DNA from: Halobacillus halophilus DSM 2266
GTDB taxonomy: Bacteria; Bacillota; Bacilli; Bacillales; Halobacillaceae
Length of the DNA: 64,000 nt
Assembly (NCBI RefSeq): GCF_000284515.1
Contig: NC_017668.1
Location: 3,348,001 to 3,412,000, forward strand
Reading direction: 5' to 3'
Shown piece by piece: positions 1 to 8,949 of the stretch. A program made the position numbers and the translations under genes. The stretch's first letter is position 1; every line of letters begins with the position of its first letter. The notes under the pieces are model-generated. The model did not search any database and was not told the origin of the DNA. It worked only from the letters and a program-made list of their open reading frames with translations.

Positions 1-114
1 CACAATAGAAACTTGATGACCTTGTGCTTTTAAGTTTTTGGCAAGACCAGCTATTCTTTTAGTAGCTGGTCCCACTTCTGGCTCATAATAATGTGTGAAA
101 AATAATATTTTCAA
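1..114 (-). CDS. Glycosyltransferase family 4, N-terminal fragment
   Basis: Partial gene cut by the left edge of the window; only the first 38 codons are visible. The translation begins M(TTG)-KILFFTHYYEPEVGP and continues through a TKRIAGLAKNLKAQGHQVSIV-like segment. This is the usual N-terminus of GT-B glycosyltransferases (WcaI/WbuB type), where the first beta strand is followed by a Gly/Pro-rich nucleotide-sugar loop. The TTG start is chosen because an AAAGGAG site lies 8 bases upstream. It follows the heparinase-family gene by 26 bases and is probably the next gene of the exopolysaccharide operon. Sugar specificity cannot be read from a fragment. Confidence 0.7.
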   Translation of the reverse strand, partial: MKILFFTHYYEPEVGPATKRIAGLAKNLKAQGHQVSIV

Positions 115-140
115 AACCTACGCTCCTTTATAAGGGAAGT

Positions 141-1934
141 TTAAAACTTTAATGAAAATAATTTAGCAAGGTTAATAATTGCTTTTTCCTCTCCTATTGA
201 GATTTCCAAATAATCATTTAATATATTGTAACTTACGTCTTTATCACCAAAATTTAGTATATAACCAATAAAAGTATCTCCAATATCTGCAGTTAGTTCA
301 TATGTACTTATCGGTTTCTTAATATTAAAGTGACTTGAATAATAACCCTCGTTACTGCCTGCTTTGCCATTTCCTCTATTCTTACTGAAAAGAGGGTGTA
401 TTTTTAATACTATTTTCTCATTATCTTTTGAACGAATTATATTATTCTCTGTTTTAAGGTTTGGATGAAAATGCAAGTAACTTTTAGCTAACCTATTGTC
501 TTTAGTAGATATCTCGTCTAAAAATAGTATAATTTCCTCGTCCAAAAAAGTGATGAACCGTCTATGCTTATCTCCTCTATAATTAAAATAACTTCCTACA
601 AAAAAATTATACTTTCCTAAATTGAAGTTTAAGCCCTTATGATCATAGCTTCTCCTTGCCACTCTAAAAGAACTCCATATTTCGGATTGTTCCACACTAC
701 CAAATTGAACAGTATTTTGAGCACTTGTACGTCTGAAAAAGTCTCTCCAGTATCCTTTTTCATATTCAAACGTGCCAGAGTTCACGATAATAGGTAACCC
801 ACTTATAGACAATTCGTAACTTAAAGCATCACAGTGACCGTGCCCTGGGAGATACTTTGGACCTATCTCTCCATAATCTATCACCATTTTGAGTAATCCT
901 TTTTCCATTACTTCATAACCGCTGCTCGTTAATCTATTTATCTTTTTAGGTTTAATACCTAAATATTTACAAGATGCTCTTATTAAAGAGTCATAATTTT
1001 TGCTTATACCATCAGCACTATCATTAAAAAAAGGTGTCTTCCCCATGTTTTTTTCTAAAGAATAAATAGAGTTAAGTATATTTTGACAGGTATTGGTAAG
1101 TTTTAATATTTGAGTAGAGTCAAATTCTGCTTGTTTTAGCCAATAAATTGTTTTAATTAATAACTCAAAAACGATTTTATTATACATTGGACTACGTTCA
1201 AAATGCATTCCATCACTTAAAACTTGTTCCTGTAATTCATTTTGCAAAACCTTTACGTATTTATTAGTAACTCGAGACTCAGAAAAAAATAAACTACCTA
1301 GAATGATAGCTTTTATATTCTCAAGATAATGGTTACCTAATAAATGCTTCTCTTGATTCTTTTTTAGATACATATACTGTTGGTATATGCTTTGCCTTAA
1401 TAATTGCAAGAGTTCCTTGCTATTTTCTGCCGTTTTCAAAATCGTTTGATGAGCTATTATTAAATTAGGTAATCTCATTGAAATTGTATAAGCATCCCAA
1501 CTAACGTTATCTTTTTTCTGACTCTTATCATACCAAGATAGTAGAATTTCCTTTATTTTAAGAAAGTACTTTTGATCATTACTTATCTTGTATTCATATA
1601 ACAATGGCAACAAAAAATCTAGATAATAAAGATTATATTCCCACAAGTTCGATATTTCTTTATTATTCCATAGTTCATCTATAGGACATGTATAGGTTTG
1701 ATTTATCAACGTATACTTATCTTCTAAAATCTCTGAAACTCTAAACTTTTTCAGGAAATTTTTATCTTCATCTAATTCAGGTAATAAGTATTCAATATTA
1801 CAATTACTATTCAAATTTTTTTTTACATAGCTTAATCTTCGTAATTTAATTTTTTTTAACACTCTATAGAATATTTGCTTTTTTTTCAGATGTTTAAGTG
1901 TGTTAATATATTTTCCAATGATTTTTATATCCAA
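141..1934 (-). CDS. Heparinase II/III family protein
   Basis: 597-residue protein of the heparinase II/III-like family: an alpha-helical toroid in the N-terminal half followed by a beta-sandwich domain. The diagnostic stretch is around residues 360-430 (PGHGHCDALSYEL, then NSGTFEYEKGYWRDFFRRTSAQNT), which holds the family's conserved His and Tyr/Arg region. There is no signal peptide; the N-terminus is very basic (KHLKKKQ, KKIKLRR), so the protein seems cytoplasmic or membrane-peripheral. Family members inside capsule loci are usually annotated as uronate-polysaccharide lyases. It sits next to a UDP-ManNAc dehydrogenase that would supply a uronic acid, which fits a role in trimming or editing a uronate-containing polymer. 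The exact substrate is unknown. Confidence 0.85.
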   Translation of the reverse strand: MDIKIIGKYINTLKHLKKKQIFYRVLKKIKLRRLSYVKKNLNSNCNIEYLLPELDEDKNFLKKFRVSEILEDKYTLINQTYTCPIDELWNNKEISNLWEYNLYYLDFLLPLLYEYKISNDQKYFLKIKEILLSWYDKSQKKDNVSWDAYTISMRLPNLIIAHQTILKTAENSKELLQLLRQSIYQQYMYLKKNQEKHLLGNHYLENIKAIILGSLFFSESRVTNKYVKVLQNELQEQVLSDGMHFERSPMYNKIVFELLIKTIYWLKQAEFDSTQILKLTNTCQNILNSIYSLEKNMGKTPFFNDSADGISKNYDSLIRASCKYLGIKPKKINRLTSSGYEVMEKGLLKMVIDYGEIGPKYLPGHGHCDALSYELSISGLPIIVNSGTFEYEKGYWRDFFRRTSAQNTVQFGSVEQSEIWSSFRVARRSYDHKGLNFNLGKYNFFVGSYFNYRGDKHRRFITFLDEEIILFLDEISTKDNRLAKSYLHFHPNLKTENNIIRSKDNEKIVLKIHPLFSKNRGNGKAGSNEGYYSSHFNIKKPISTYELTADIGDTFIGYILNFGDKDVSYNILNDYLEISIGEEKAIINLAKLFSLKF

Positions 1935-1974
1935 TTAATTCTCCTCATGAGTAGTTAATGTTTTAAGTAATCTT

Positions 1975-3258
1975 CTAATATACAAAATTAGACTGAACCT
2001 CATTTACGAGATATAAATTATTATAATTGATATACTTTATATCATTATTAGTTATTTTCATGCAATTTTTAGTGTCAAATATAACTGGTTTTGAAGCTTT
2101 ATTTATAAATTTTTCTTCATCTATTTTTATAAATTCATTATGGTCACTTAAAACTAATAAACATTCTGATCCCTCAATAACCTCTTCAAAACTAGATAAT
2201 TTAAATATAGTGCTTTCATCTTTTACATATGGATCATGAATCTTTACTTCATAACCTTTATCTAATAACTCGTTTATTATTTTCAAGGCAGGACTCTCTC
2301 TTATATCATCTACATTTCCTTTATAAGTTATACCGAGTATACCTATATGACCTTTTCCTTGATATAACTTATCAATCTGTTCGACTATATACATTGGCAT
2401 TGAATTATTGATTTCTCTAGCTGTGGAAATCAACTTTGCTTCATTGTGAGCTTTTTCAATTATAAAGTAAGGGTCTACCGCTAAGCAATGTCCGCCTACT
2501 CCTGGACCAGGGGTGTGTAGATTAACTCTAGGGTGTAAGTTAGCTAATTCAATTACATCCAATGTGTTCACATTAAGTTTTTCCGATATTTTAGCTAACT
2601 CATTTGCTAGTGAAATATTTACATCTCTAAATGTATTTTCCATTAACTTTGCCATCTCAGCACTCAATGCTACTGTTTCTATAACCTCACCTTTGACAAA
2701 AGTTTTATAGACTTCAGCTGCTTTATGAGCGGACAATGAATCAAACCCGCCAATTATTCTATTATTATTGATTAATTCTTTTAGGATATTACCTGGTAAA
2801 ACTCTTTCTGGACAGTGAGCTAAAAAGACATCCTCTCCAATACTCCACCCATTATTAGAAATTATTGGACCTACTACATCATCAATTGTTCTAGGTGGAA
2901 TAGTTGATTCAATAATAATGGTGTCGTCTTTCTTTAAGTATGGAAGTAAAGATTCTGTTGCTGAAATCAAATATGATAAATTTGCAGTTAAATTTTCATT
3001 GTGAGGGGTAGGAACTGCAATAATAAAAACCGAAGCCTCAGAAGGTTTATTGTCTGCAGTTAAATACCCCTTGGAAACAACCTCTTTGACTAGAGTAGCT
3101 AGTCCAAATTCTTCTATGTGTACCTCACCTTTATTGAGGGTTTCTATAACTCTATCGTTCACATCCACACCTTGTACATTCCAACCATAATTAGCAAAAA
3201 CTGCAGCGGTAGGCAGTCCTATATAACCTAATCCAATCACACATAGTTTCTTATCCAT
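1975..3258 (-). CDS. UDP-N-acetyl-D-mannosamine dehydrogenase (WecC family)
   Basis: 427 residues, the usual length for the UDP-glucose/GDP-mannose dehydrogenase family. A Rossmann NAD site is at residues 9-16 (GLGYIGLP), the CPERVLPG motif is near 149-156, and the catalytic cysteine is C258 in GPGVGGHC. The enzyme would oxidise UDP-ManNAc (or a similar UDP-N-acetylhexosamine) twice to the uronic acid. The ATG start follows a weak purine-rich stretch. It is co-directional with its neighbours (gap of about 40-47 bases), so likely part of the same operon. A close paralogue with the cysteine at the same residue number is encoded at 54581-55858, so the genome can make this uronic acid from two loci. 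Substrate assignment is by family resemblance. Confidence 0.88.
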   Translation of the reverse strand: MDKKLCVIGLGYIGLPTAAVFANYGWNVQGVDVNDRVIETLNKGEVHIEEFGLATLVKEVVSKGYLTADNKPSEASVFIIAVPTPHNENLTANLSYLISATESLLPYLKKDDTIIIESTIPPRTIDDVVGPIISNNGWSIGEDVFLAHCPERVLPGNILKELINNNRIIGGFDSLSAHKAAEVYKTFVKGEVIETVALSAEMAKLMENTFRDVNISLANELAKISEKLNVNTLDVIELANLHPRVNLHTPGPGVGGHCLAVDPYFIIEKAHNEAKLISTAREINNSMPMYIVEQIDKLYQGKGHIGILGITYKGNVDDIRESPALKIINELLDKGYEVKIHDPYVKDESTIFKLSSFEEVIEGSECLLVLSDHNEFIKIDEEKFINKASKPVIFDTKNCMKITNNDIKYINYNNLYLVNEVQSNFVY

Positions 3259-3305
3259 AATTTAATCACTCTCATTTCCAAATTATTAATTGCAAAGCAG
3301 TAACT

Positions 3306-4322
3306 TTATTTATTAAATATTAATAAACAACCATCATCTCTTCTAATTCCCTGGCCATAAGCATAGAGTATTGAGTTCCTGTTAATAGCTTGAGGTAGCA
3401 TTAGAGCGCTATACTGGAAATATTTTAAGTGCCAGCAATCCTTATGTCTAGAATAAAGCTCTCTCCATTCTTCCCCATCTTTACTTATGTAGATTTTTGC
3501 GTACTTGCTCTTATTAACCTCACTAGGCTCAACTACAGTAGACACCACCAAAGAACTGTCAAATTGACTACAATAGAAAGCACTACCTTCTATTTGATGT
3601 ACAGCATTTAACCTCATTGTGTCAGGATAAAATACTTGAATAAAATTCTTTTCCAAAGGTGTGTCAGTAGGAATAATAACCTTTTCTTTCATGGGGATTA
3701 TTGATACTGCTCTAACCATCTGGCTTCCTTTTAAAACAGTATTTAAACTTTCAAACTCATCATCAGTAAATAATATTTGACATTCTTCTTTAATATCGCC
3801 AGTTAATACCCAAGCACCTTTCCTATGTGGATCATAATAAATTCCATGCACATGGCGTATTGAATTTTCAGGAAAAGTGTAAACTTTTCTCCATGTTTCT
3901 CCATAATCAAAGGAGCCATAAATATGAACTTCACTTCTATTTTGATTACTAAAGTACTCTCCAAAGAACAAATTCCCATTAGGAAAACTGCAGATGTTCA
4001 AGGGTCTACTACCTCTTGGAATTTTGAATACAGTTTTAAATTTATTACTATTGTTGTTACATTTCAAGATTCTCCCTTTGATTAATCCTATGTATGAATT
4101 ATCAGGAAGTACTTGCAAGTTATGAAATCCCATTCTAAATAGCCTTCTACTTAAACGGTTTATATTTTTAAATTTATCAATAAGCGATAATTTATAAGTT
4201 CCTACTTTTTCAAAGGTTTTACACCCATCTCCTGTTTTAAGTACTTTGTATCCCTTACTTACCCAAAGCACATCATCTTTTACGAGTAATGGTTTTAATC
4301 CTTTTAACCTTGTAATTTGCAT
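3306..4322 (-). CDS. BNR/sialidase-like beta-propeller protein
   Basis: 338-residue protein without signal peptide or clear membrane segment. It contains Asp-box-like repeats, for example SFDYGETWRKV near residue 137 and SKDGEEWREL near 288, and repeated short beta strands typical of BNR/sialidase-like propellers. No full set of sialidase catalytic residues is evident, so no enzyme activity is claimed. Its start overlaps the end of the upstream sulfotransferase gene by 19 bases, so the two are translationally coupled. Proteins like this occur in exopolysaccharide loci and may bind or modify the polymer, but the role here is unknown. Confidence 0.55.
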   Translation of the reverse strand: MQITRLKGLKPLLVKDDVLWVSKGYKVLKTGDGCKTFEKVGTYKLSLIDKFKNINRLSRRLFRMGFHNLQVLPDNSYIGLIKGRILKCNNNSNKFKTVFKIPRGSRPLNICSFPNGNLFFGEYFSNQNRSEVHIYGSFDYGETWRKVYTFPENSIRHVHGIYYDPHRKGAWVLTGDIKEECQILFTDDEFESLNTVLKGSQMVRAVSIIPMKEKVIIPTDTPLEKNFIQVFYPDTMRLNAVHQIEGSAFYCSQFDSSLVVSTVVEPSEVNKSKYAKIYISKDGEEWRELYSRHKDCWHLKYFQYSALMLPQAINRNSILYAYGQGIRRDDGCLLIFNK

Positions 4323-5281
4323 AATTTTTTCACGCTTCTTAATTTATTGTTGATATATATGGTAGTAAGTATTAAGTATGATACGTTTAAAACCGTAATA
4401 CTTACACGTTGAATTAAGCTTAATCTTCGAATAGATTGGCTAGGTATATAATTATTAGTTTTAAAAGTTTTCTTTAATACTTCTTCTATTAAAGCTAATT
4501 TATAATTTTCAATAGTCCCTTGCCACTTCCCAACATTGTCTTTTAGAAGAGGACCTGTACTTTCTTTTTTCCATTGCATCTCTTCACTACTTACAAGTTT
4601 CTCTGCAGTACTTTGAAAGTTAAGCATAGATGGATCATATTCAACACCTAATTTTTTGCAAATTGGTTCAATGTATTTTTTAGGATCTTTCAAAAGATTT
4701 TCATATTTTAAATTAAAAAAATTACTATTAAATAATTTTTTTCCATATCTAGCTGACATAATAGATTGGGCTTTATATGCAAATAAATGTGAATAGACAC
4801 TTCTACTTTTAGACCAATCAGCTTTCATTCGTGAAGCTATTACATCTCTGGGATCTCTTGTCATGTTAATAATTAAAGCTTCAGGAAAATGTTGTTTTAT
4901 TAAATGTAGCAACTCAATGTTTTTAGGATCTTTATCACCCACATACGATTTACCTTCTGATATAGCGTATTCTTCTAGCACCTTTTTATAGATATCTATT
5001 AAACTCATGTCTTCTGAAGATTTATATTCAGCAAGTATATTATCTGAAAGGTTGCCTAATCTCCTAAAATACTTATCTTCTTTTAGTTCTTCTATAACTT
5101 TAGTTTTACTTTTTCTGTTAAGATGAAAATATTTTTTTTCACTTCCCAAATAGAACCTAAAAAAATGTGTTTCCGGTGTGAATGTTACGTTTTTATGTGA
5201 ACTTAAGATACTTTGAAGTAAAGTAGTGCCTGATCTTCCAACCCCAATAATAAATATAGGTTTATTTATATTAACTTCCAA
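4304..5281 (-). CDS. Sulfotransferase family protein
   Basis: 325 residues. The N-terminus carries the 5'-phosphosulfate-binding loop of PAPS-dependent sulfotransferases (IIGVGRSGTTLLQSIL, residues 11-26). Further on there is a 3'-phosphate-binding segment (NMTRDPRDVIASR, about residues 139-151), where the Arg and Ser positions are those expected to bind PAPS. The enzyme would transfer sulfate from PAPS to a hydroxyl or amino group of a sugar. A hydrophobic segment near the C-terminus (VSITVLNVSYLILTTIYI) may hold it at the membrane. It lies between a second sulfotransferase and a BNR-like protein, which indicates sulfation of the exopolysaccharide. The acceptor is unknown. Confidence 0.85.
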   Translation of the reverse strand: MEVNINKPIFIIGVGRSGTTLLQSILSSHKNVTFTPETHFFRFYLGSEKKYFHLNRKSKTKVIEELKEDKYFRRLGNLSDNILAEYKSSEDMSLIDIYKKVLEEYAISEGKSYVGDKDPKNIELLHLIKQHFPEALIINMTRDPRDVIASRMKADWSKSRSVYSHLFAYKAQSIMSARYGKKLFNSNFFNLKYENLLKDPKKYIEPICKKLGVEYDPSMLNFQSTAEKLVSSEEMQWKKESTGPLLKDNVGKWQGTIENYKLALIEEVLKKTFKTNNYIPSQSIRRLSLIQRVSITVLNVSYLILTTIYINNKLRSVKKLCKLQG

Positions 5282-5305
5282 TTTTTCATCTCCTTTTCAC
5301 TGAGA

Positions 5306-6307
5306 TTAATTCTTAGGAATTGGTTTACTATATCCTAATATTGAAGCGTACTCCTCACAGTGTCTACCAATTATTTCTATCTCTTTTTCACTAATTTCAT
5401 TTAAGTAACGATTGTTCAAGGATGGTTTTAATGGATACCATCTCTTCCTTCTTTTTGAGCCAAAAGGAATCTCATGCTCTGGCTGTGGCACCATATCATC
5501 GGTGTATTCTAATTTCGCGAATTCACAAATTTCTTTTACTTTTTCTTCAGGGGAACTCAATATATCCTCAAACTTAAAAATGCAAAAATTATCCATATAC
5601 TTCCCGTCCTCTAATGCAGCTTTAATAGAATTAGCCCAGTGCTGGGCAGCTAAATCTAAAATTTCATGGAAAGAGAATTTATTCTGAAGGCGCTTTAGAC
5701 TGTAAGCTTTTCCTTGAGCAGATCTAAAACACAGGGCATATGGGTCTCTTGTTATTAATACGAATTTAGGATCATATCCCTTTAAAATCTCATTTAAAAA
5801 GGATACCTTTACAGTATTAATTTGACTTTTGTCAGTGAACCTAACTTTATTTATATCACCTTGTCTATTGATAATCCATTTTAATATTTTCAAGTATTCA
5901 TCTTTATTATTTTCGTTAACATCCTCATTAGTAAGCCGATGCTTATCAATCAGGTCATCTATAGCATATAACCACCCTCTCGGTTTACCGATTTTTGGGT
6001 GAGGAGGCACTTTGTGTTTAATCCCTGTAAATTCAGCAGGTAATATTGGGCCAAGAACATTTTGCATTTCATCTGCTCCAGTCCAATAGTTCGAATCTCC
6101 AGTAACTGATACTACTTTATCATTTCGCCTTAACATTCTTGAAACTAACGATAATCCTCCGCCTTGAACACCTAATAGAAAAATAGGACTGTTTATTGAC
6201 TTATCTTTATAATTCTTGTAGAAACGTGAAAGGTCAAGCATCCAGTTATTTCTTTTATAAGCATAATAAATATTATTCGTGAAGTCTTTCGAAAAAATAT
6301 TATTCAC
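5306..6307 (-). CDS. Sulfotransferase family protein with divergent PAPS loop
   Basis: 333 residues. The N-terminal segment SPIFLLGVQGGGLSLVSRML (about residues 40-59) aligns with the 5'-phosphosulfate-binding loop of the sulfotransferase fold, but the usual GxxRSGTT is replaced by GVQGGGLS, so the Arg and Thr residues are missing. The second motif is recognisable (LITRDPYALCFRSAQ), and the C-terminal part resembles other bacterial sulfotransferases (FEDILSSPEEKVKEICEFA). It is therefore a sulfotransferase-family protein whose activity should not be assumed. The gene is 24 bases upstream of the canonical sulfotransferase gene and almost certainly cotranscribed with it. The two may act on different positions, or this one may be non-catalytic. 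Confidence 0.75.
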   Translation of the reverse strand: MNNIFSKDFTNNIYYAYKRNNWMLDLSRFYKNYKDKSINSPIFLLGVQGGGLSLVSRMLRRNDKVVSVTGDSNYWTGADEMQNVLGPILPAEFTGIKHKVPPHPKIGKPRGWLYAIDDLIDKHRLTNEDVNENNKDEYLKILKWIINRQGDINKVRFTDKSQINTVKVSFLNEILKGYDPKFVLITRDPYALCFRSAQGKAYSLKRLQNKFSFHEILDLAAQHWANSIKAALEDGKYMDNFCIFKFEDILSSPEEKVKEICEFAKLEYTDDMVPQPEHEIPFGSKRRKRWYPLKPSLNNRYLNEISEKEIEIIGRHCEEYASILGYSKPIPKN

Positions 6308-6324
6308 AATTTCACTCCTTTTTA

Positions 6325-7425
6325 TTATTGATAAAGTTCAGAAATACTTTGTTTAACTTTACTATAATTATATACTTTTTTTATTTCTTTTAAATTATTC
6401 TTATAACTAGTTAAATAGTGATTATTTAGTTGTAGAAGGTTTTGCTTAAGTTGTTCTGTATCGTCATACGGTGTCGTAAAACCTATGTGATGTTTCTTTA
6501 CAAAATTCCCTAATTCTGTATTTTCCGCCACAATTATTGGTAATTCACATGTTATAGCTTCAAATAATTTATTTGGAAGAGCTGTTTTAACATTTTCCCT
6601 ATTTAAATCGTAAACCGAATAAACCATGTCAACCTTTGAATATAAGTTAGAAATATCTTTTGAATAGTCGTATGGCCCCAAATACTCAACATGTTCAAAA
6701 TTCCTGTCTAACTTTTTCACAAATTCTAACTCTCCCCCTGTTCCCGCAATAATTACATTTATCCCTGCCTCAATAGTTGCTTCTACTAGCATTTTAAGCT
6801 GATGGGGATAGCGCAATGCCCCAAAAAACCCTATGGTAAAATCACTGGTGTTTTTTTCTTTAAAATATTCAAAGTATCTATCGTCAGGTATATTAGGAAT
6901 AATAATATATTTTGAACTATTAGTTATTTTATTGTAATAACTATGCCAATGATGTTCTGATGTTAATACTAGCTTCTTTATTTCCGAACATAAGATTTTT
7001 TCAACTAACATGTAAGCTTTTGTTAATATTTTGTTTATACCGGTTTTAGTATTAATAAATCTTGGTAAATCCCCAACTTCATATATAATTGAAGTTTTCT
7101 TATTAATAATTTTCTTATAAATAACTGCTATAAATAACATATCTATTTTCCCACAATGAATTAAATCTGGATTTTGTTTTTTCAAGGTATTCAACGCCTT
7201 CGGTAAGAACTTAAGGTAAGGAAGAATCCTTTTAATGTTATTGCGTATAGGGGCATTTACGCTGATTTCTTCTACATTTACTCGATGATCTATAGTGAAT
7301 GGAATGGATTTACTTTCTTTTCTATCCCAATAAACTAAGTTAACTTTGGAAAGATTACATGCTTCATTCATTCTTTTGGAAAATCTTGGATTAGGGTTAT
7401 GAGACAGTAAAAAACTCACTATCAT
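6325..7425 (-). CDS. Glycosyltransferase family 4
   Basis: 366-residue GT-B protein. The C-terminal nucleotide-sugar domain shows FTIGFFGALRYPHQLKML at about 196-213 and the family E-x7-E region (LPNKLFEAITCELPIIVAEN) near 285-304. The N-terminal domain has the weaker acceptor-side pattern. It would add a sugar to the lipid-linked repeat unit on the cytoplasmic face. The gene ends 17 bases before the sulfotransferase pair begins, so it is in the same transcription unit, but a 226-base AT-rich gap separates it from the flippase gene upstream. Donor and acceptor cannot be read from sequence. Confidence 0.85.
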   Translation of the reverse strand: MIVSFLLSHNPNPRFSKRMNEACNLSKVNLVYWDRKESKSIPFTIDHRVNVEEISVNAPIRNNIKRILPYLKFLPKALNTLKKQNPDLIHCGKIDMLFIAVIYKKIINKKTSIIYEVGDLPRFINTKTGINKILTKAYMLVEKILCSEIKKLVLTSEHHWHSYYNKITNSSKYIIIPNIPDDRYFEYFKEKNTSDFTIGFFGALRYPHQLKMLVEATIEAGINVIIAGTGGELEFVKKLDRNFEHVEYLGPYDYSKDISNLYSKVDMVYSVYDLNRENVKTALPNKLFEAITCELPIIVAENTELGNFVKKHHIGFTTPYDDTEQLKQNLLQLNNHYLTSYKNNLKEIKKVYNYSKVKQSISELYQ

Positions 7426-7651
7426 AAATTACTCCTCCTGTTTAATGGATGGTTTGCTTTTATATTTAACCTCTATTGCCCTAAAAATAAGGGTCTCTTT
7501 TGTTTCAAAGTTGCACAGAAGATTTTTTTATCTAGTGAGACTATATTAATTAGAAAAGCAATATGTAATAAAGTTATAAATTAAACTTATTTTTTAGATT
7601 TTACTATTATTATATGTGAAATATTATTCAGAGTTAACTTTCTATATCAAT

Positions 7652-8908
7652 TCATCTTGACGGATTACCTGCAGAACGTATAACTACTATTATTAGAATT
7701 AAATTCATTACCACACTAACAATTGAATAAAAACTTAAAGATAAGATAATGCTATCTACCCATCCACCTAATAATACTGCTCCTATTCTCAAGACAGTTA
7801 ATATTATTTCATAATTCATGTGGAACTTTTGTAAATTTATTATTGGAATTATTACAAGGGAAGGAATGTTTATAAGGTTTAGAAAAAAAGCTGGTATTAA
7901 TATTTGTGCATAAGTCCCAGCCTGGTTCCATTCCCCGCCTAAAGTTAGTGAAAAAAGCGATGGTCCATATAACATAATAACTAGCACTGGTATAATTCCG
8001 CCTAGAAAAAGATAAATTGTGAGTCGCTTAGTTATAATTTGAGTATTTATATTTCTATTATGTGTTTCACTTGCTTTCTGATAAAACACCTGTCTCAATG
8101 ATTGGCCAATCATTCTTAATGGAATTTTTAGTATTCTTTCACACAATGCATAGTAACCAACTATAGTCGAGGAAAAGAATAATGCTAGGAGAAGAACTAA
8201 AATATTTTGGGACATTGAATTTAACAAGGCTTGAGGAGCACTAAACATAGCAAACTGTTTATACTTCTTAAATAGTACCTGCATTCTTTTTAAATTTATA
8301 TTTAATGATAGATATTTCTTATGATTTAGCTTACGTATCATATAAAGGACCGCAACCGTTTGTCCTATAATTTGACCTGCAATTAACCCGCTTGGATTGC
8401 TTAAATAGAAACCACTTGAAATTTGCACAGAAGCTGAAGCACCAGATCTGTTCATTTGAGAGTAACTTAAAGACTTGAATTCCTTAAACCTTGTAATTAG
8501 TTGGTTCAATGTTTTAAACAGCCCCAGAACGAAAACACTTATTGGTAAACACCAAATCATAAATATGTATTCTTTTCCTCCTAATAACTCGGCTATTTCG
8601 TAATGAAATAATGCTACTACGATTAAGGTGAATATTGTCATAATAACAACTAATAAAGTAGCGAGATAAAATATTTGAGTGGCTGCTCTTTTACTTTTAG
8701 GTATAAGAATTGCTAATTCAAATCTAAGTGCTGCGACTACTCCTAATATACTTAATATAGAAGTGTAGACCGCAAATACCCCAAATGCACTCGGGGCGTA
8801 TATTCTACTTAGCAAAGGAGCAATTAATATATTGATAACTTGTGCGACAATTGTGCCCGACATTACTATAGCTAGATTTTTTGTAAATGCATTTATTTTC
8901 CTATTCAT
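7652..8908 (-). CDS. Wzx-like polysaccharide flippase
   Basis: 418-residue integral membrane protein of the polysaccharide transporter (PST/Wzx) branch of the MOP superfamily, with about 12 predicted membrane helices spread evenly. The N-terminus is typical (NLAIVMSGTIVAQVINILIAPLLSRIYAP, mostly within the first helix pair). It would flip the undecaprenyl-linked repeat unit across the membrane for polymerisation. It sits 41 bases after the epimerase gene. No separate Wzy-type polymerase is seen in the visible part of the cluster, so one may lie beyond the left edge. Confidence 0.87.
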   Translation of the reverse strand: MNRKINAFTKNLAIVMSGTIVAQVINILIAPLLSRIYAPSAFGVFAVYTSILSILGVVAALRFELAILIPKSKRAATQIFYLATLLVVIMTIFTLIVVALFHYEIAELLGGKEYIFMIWCLPISVFVLGLFKTLNQLITRFKEFKSLSYSQMNRSGASASVQISSGFYLSNPSGLIAGQIIGQTVAVLYMIRKLNHKKYLSLNINLKRMQVLFKKYKQFAMFSAPQALLNSMSQNILVLLLALFFSSTIVGYYALCERILKIPLRMIGQSLRQVFYQKASETHNRNINTQIITKRLTIYLFLGGIIPVLVIMLYGPSLFSLTLGGEWNQAGTYAQILIPAFFLNLINIPSLVIIPIINLQKFHMNYEIILTVLRIGAVLLGGWVDSIILSLSFYSIVSVVMNLILIIVVIRSAGNPSR

Positions 8909-8949
8909 ACGAAAGCACCTATCTCTTCAAAAAGAAAACTTTTAATTTT

